A DNA stretch of 28,437 nt from Chara braunii (lineage: Eukaryota > Streptophyta > Charophyceae > Charales > Characeae). Below the pieces are notes generated by a model, which made no database searches, was not told where the DNA came from, and saw only the letters and a program-made list of their open reading frames with translations. The stretch's first letter is position 1. Each line of letters begins with the position of its first letter. Positions 27,038 to 28,437 of the stretch are shown here, piece by piece. The DNA lies in contig BFEA01000308.1 in assembly GCA_003427395.1 (NCBI GenBank), positions 1,279,706 to 1,308,142 on the forward strand, given 5' to 3'. Both the position numbers and the translations under genes were made by a program.

Positions 27038-27090
27038 ACACCGATTTGGAGAGGAAAAGCATCGCCATACCAACTCTCCAAAATCGGTGT
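27038..27090. repeat. Strong 16-bp hairpin
   Basis: ACACCGATTTGGAGAG (27038-27053) pairs with CTCTCCAAAATCGGTGT (27074-27090) with one bulged base and a 20-nt loop. Stem quality is well above background. Too short for a plant miRNA precursor by itself and no extended pairing is seen, so a small foldback element is the simpler view. Confidence 0.65.
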
Positions 27091-27099
27091 CAGAAAAAA

Positions 27100-28190
27100 A
27101 TTGGAAAGCGGCCAGAACGCGGGTTTCGGGAGTGTGTGACACGCAACCTCACGCCCCCTCGCGGCTTCCCGTACGGGGTCGCCGATCAGAGTTCTTGGAG
27201 GGGTGTGGCCGAGGATTTTTGGCTGTAGGTGTTGAGTCTCCCGGACGGAACGGGAGACTCTCGTTTCGTGCCAGAGGTTACCCCGGAGTCGAACTGTCGT
27301 CGCGAAATCCCATGGGGGTAGGATCACTCCGAACGATAAAATCAGGAAGGTTTCCGCAAAAACGAACTGTCGTCGTGCATCAGGACGGGAAAAGGCATCA
27401 AGGGGAAAGGGCCATGGTGGTGGAAGACAAAACTTTGGCCGTCAGGGGTTTGGGGGATGGGTGGTGGGTTCGAAGCCTTCATGCCTCGTCCTAGGCCTCA
27501 CGAAGTGACCGAACCATCGGGTCTTTTGCTATAGTGAGGGTTGGTTCGAGGCCTTCAAGCCTCATCGTCGGACTCACATACTAGTCCACGCGGAAGGTTC
27601 CGAAGGGTAAAGCGGCGGGAGGACTCGACGGCATCCGAATTCGAAATTGCGCGGGCAACGCCTCTGCACTACGGGAAAGCTCGGGGAAACGTGTCGCTCC
27701 CTCGTAACCCAGGACCAAGCGTCGCCAAGAACACGAATCCCCGTAGCGACACCAGCGACAATCAAACCGCAGACGCCACACGGCGTGAGCGGCCGACCGG
27801 GGCAACACGGTCGAACCCGTATAAGGCAATATTAGAGTCGAGGAATCAAAACGCTCAATCAAGACAAACCCGTTGCCCCTTATATCACAAGCCCGAGGCA
27901 GTGTTAGGCGGCCACAAGCAGTGCGCCGCCTGAAATCTGGGGTTTTGGGTCTTAGGCTCAAAGACAAGTCCGTGTTTTGACGGTGCTCCGGGTTGACTAG
28001 GCAGCAAAAATTAGGGGAGCTCAGGGCACACCTGATTTTGGGCGCGCTGAACTTTACGAGCAACCCTCAAAGACGACGAGATGAGTGGCCGCACTAGGCG
28101 CGACCGGGGCCAAAATGAAGCCTAAAAGTTTTCCCCATATTAGTACCACAATTAAAGATGGGGAAAAGGGATCAAGGCCAGAAGTGGAGG
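27100..28190. other. CpG-rich unassigned segment with 76-bp duplication
   Basis: About 1.1 kb with visibly more CpG than most of the window. GGTTCGAAGCCTTCATGCCT at 27467 and GGTTCGAGGCCTTCAAGCCT at 27543 mark a duplication with 76-bp spacing. CGAACTGTCGTCG occurs at about 27291 and 27363. Overlapping open frames on both strands (27541-27933 plus, 27581-28063 minus) have ordinary composition but no recognisable domain. This could be part of an LTR or other younger element that continues beyond the window. Confidence 0.35.
27234..27260. repeat. Perfect 10-bp hairpin
   Basis: GAGTCTCCCG (27234-27243), loop GACGGAA, CGGGAGACTC (27251-27260). It lies in the CpG-rich unassigned segment, about 145 bp after the hairpin at 27038. 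Confidence 0.7.
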
Positions 28191-28437
28191 AAGGAAAAAT
28201 ATAATATCCCTTAATTTCTTTATTTTTCGCGGCATTTGATTCTAGGGGGAATATCCTTGTTATTTTGTGTTCCCGACTGAGAAATTAAAAACATAGAAAA
28301 AGAATAAACATGGAAAAAGAGGAAAGAAACAAAAGAAATTCGGCCATTTATTTAAACTTTCTCGGAATTTAATTTTGGGGAATTTACGGTTGATTTGCTA
28401 TTTCCGACAATAGAATTAAGGAGAAGGAAGAATGATA
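28190..28437 (+). repeat. Two diverged ~133-bp tandem units at window edge
   Basis: CGCGGCATTTGATTCTAGGG at 28228 and CTCGGAATTTAATTTTGGGG at 28361 start aligned stretches that both continue through GGAAT, TTG, TTTGTGTTCCCGAC or TTTGCTATTTCCGAC, to GAAATTAAA or GAATTAAGG. Spacing is 133 bp. The array may continue past the window end. Confidence 0.55.

Noticed and set aside
27541-28063. Opposing frames of 130 codons (plus) and 160 codons (minus)
   Set aside because: Neither resembles a known protein. High GC and CpG reduce stop codons on both strands. Kept only as part of the unassigned segment.

Overview
This is a repeat-dominated, essentially gene-free stretch of a large eukaryotic nuclear genome. 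I could not support any intact host protein-coding gene, rRNA or functional tRNA. Decayed LINE retrotransposons (one with a zf-RVT zinc-binding domain, common in plant non-LTR elements), tRNA-derived SINE-like elements, many short terminal-inverted-repeat elements, and very long (CT)n, (GA)n and (CA)n microsatellites point to a plant or other streptophyte, perhaps a non-angiosperm. That assignment is inference with low confidence. One ambiguous base (n) lies at 5621.

Layout. 1-250: the 3' end of a SINE-like family (called SINE2 here). 330-560: a hairpin-rich tract. 649-1351: a cluster of MITE-like elements. 1430-1800: a pyrimidine tract. 2240-4440: blocks of a very old, degenerate roughly 200-bp repeat, interrupted by a 109-bp inverted-repeat insertion (3982-4090). 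4600-5145: a tandemly duplicated acidic coding fragment. 5600-8060: a minus-strand LINE ORF2 remnant with fingers and thumb recognisable but the catalytic palm missing. 8120-9790: more old repeat, a 33-base C run, a MITE and a SINE2 copy. 10390-11010: a 308-bp tandem repeat. 11142-11833: a second LINE fragment with zinc-finger C-terminus. 12009-12302: a MITE cut by a tRNA-derived SINE (SINE1). 12300-17160: microsatellites, pyrimidine tracts, MITEs and a few unidentified ORFs. 18489-20200: a decamer array, then a 54-bp CCG-rich satellite, then a chain of near-perfect hairpins. 20830-21190: a possible third SINE. 21868-22075 and 25075-25180: two related CA-microsatellite loci, each carrying a decayed hammerhead-ribozyme-like motif. 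22130-27000: old repeat, SINE1, SINE2 and MITE copies. 27000-28437: a CpG-richer, unassigned segment with strong hairpins and a 133-bp duplication at the edge.

The repeats connect across the window. One MITE family with termini like GGCCTCGCTCCACTAC occurs at eight or more places in both orientations. SINE1 occurs twice in opposite orientation, and SINE2 four times. A unit of about 185 bp near 1108-1293 recurs inverted at 23485-23625. The most interesting signal is the pair of hammerhead-like motifs: same length, co-linear, each keeping a different part of the catalytic core intact, both with a GTC cleavage triplet at the same place.
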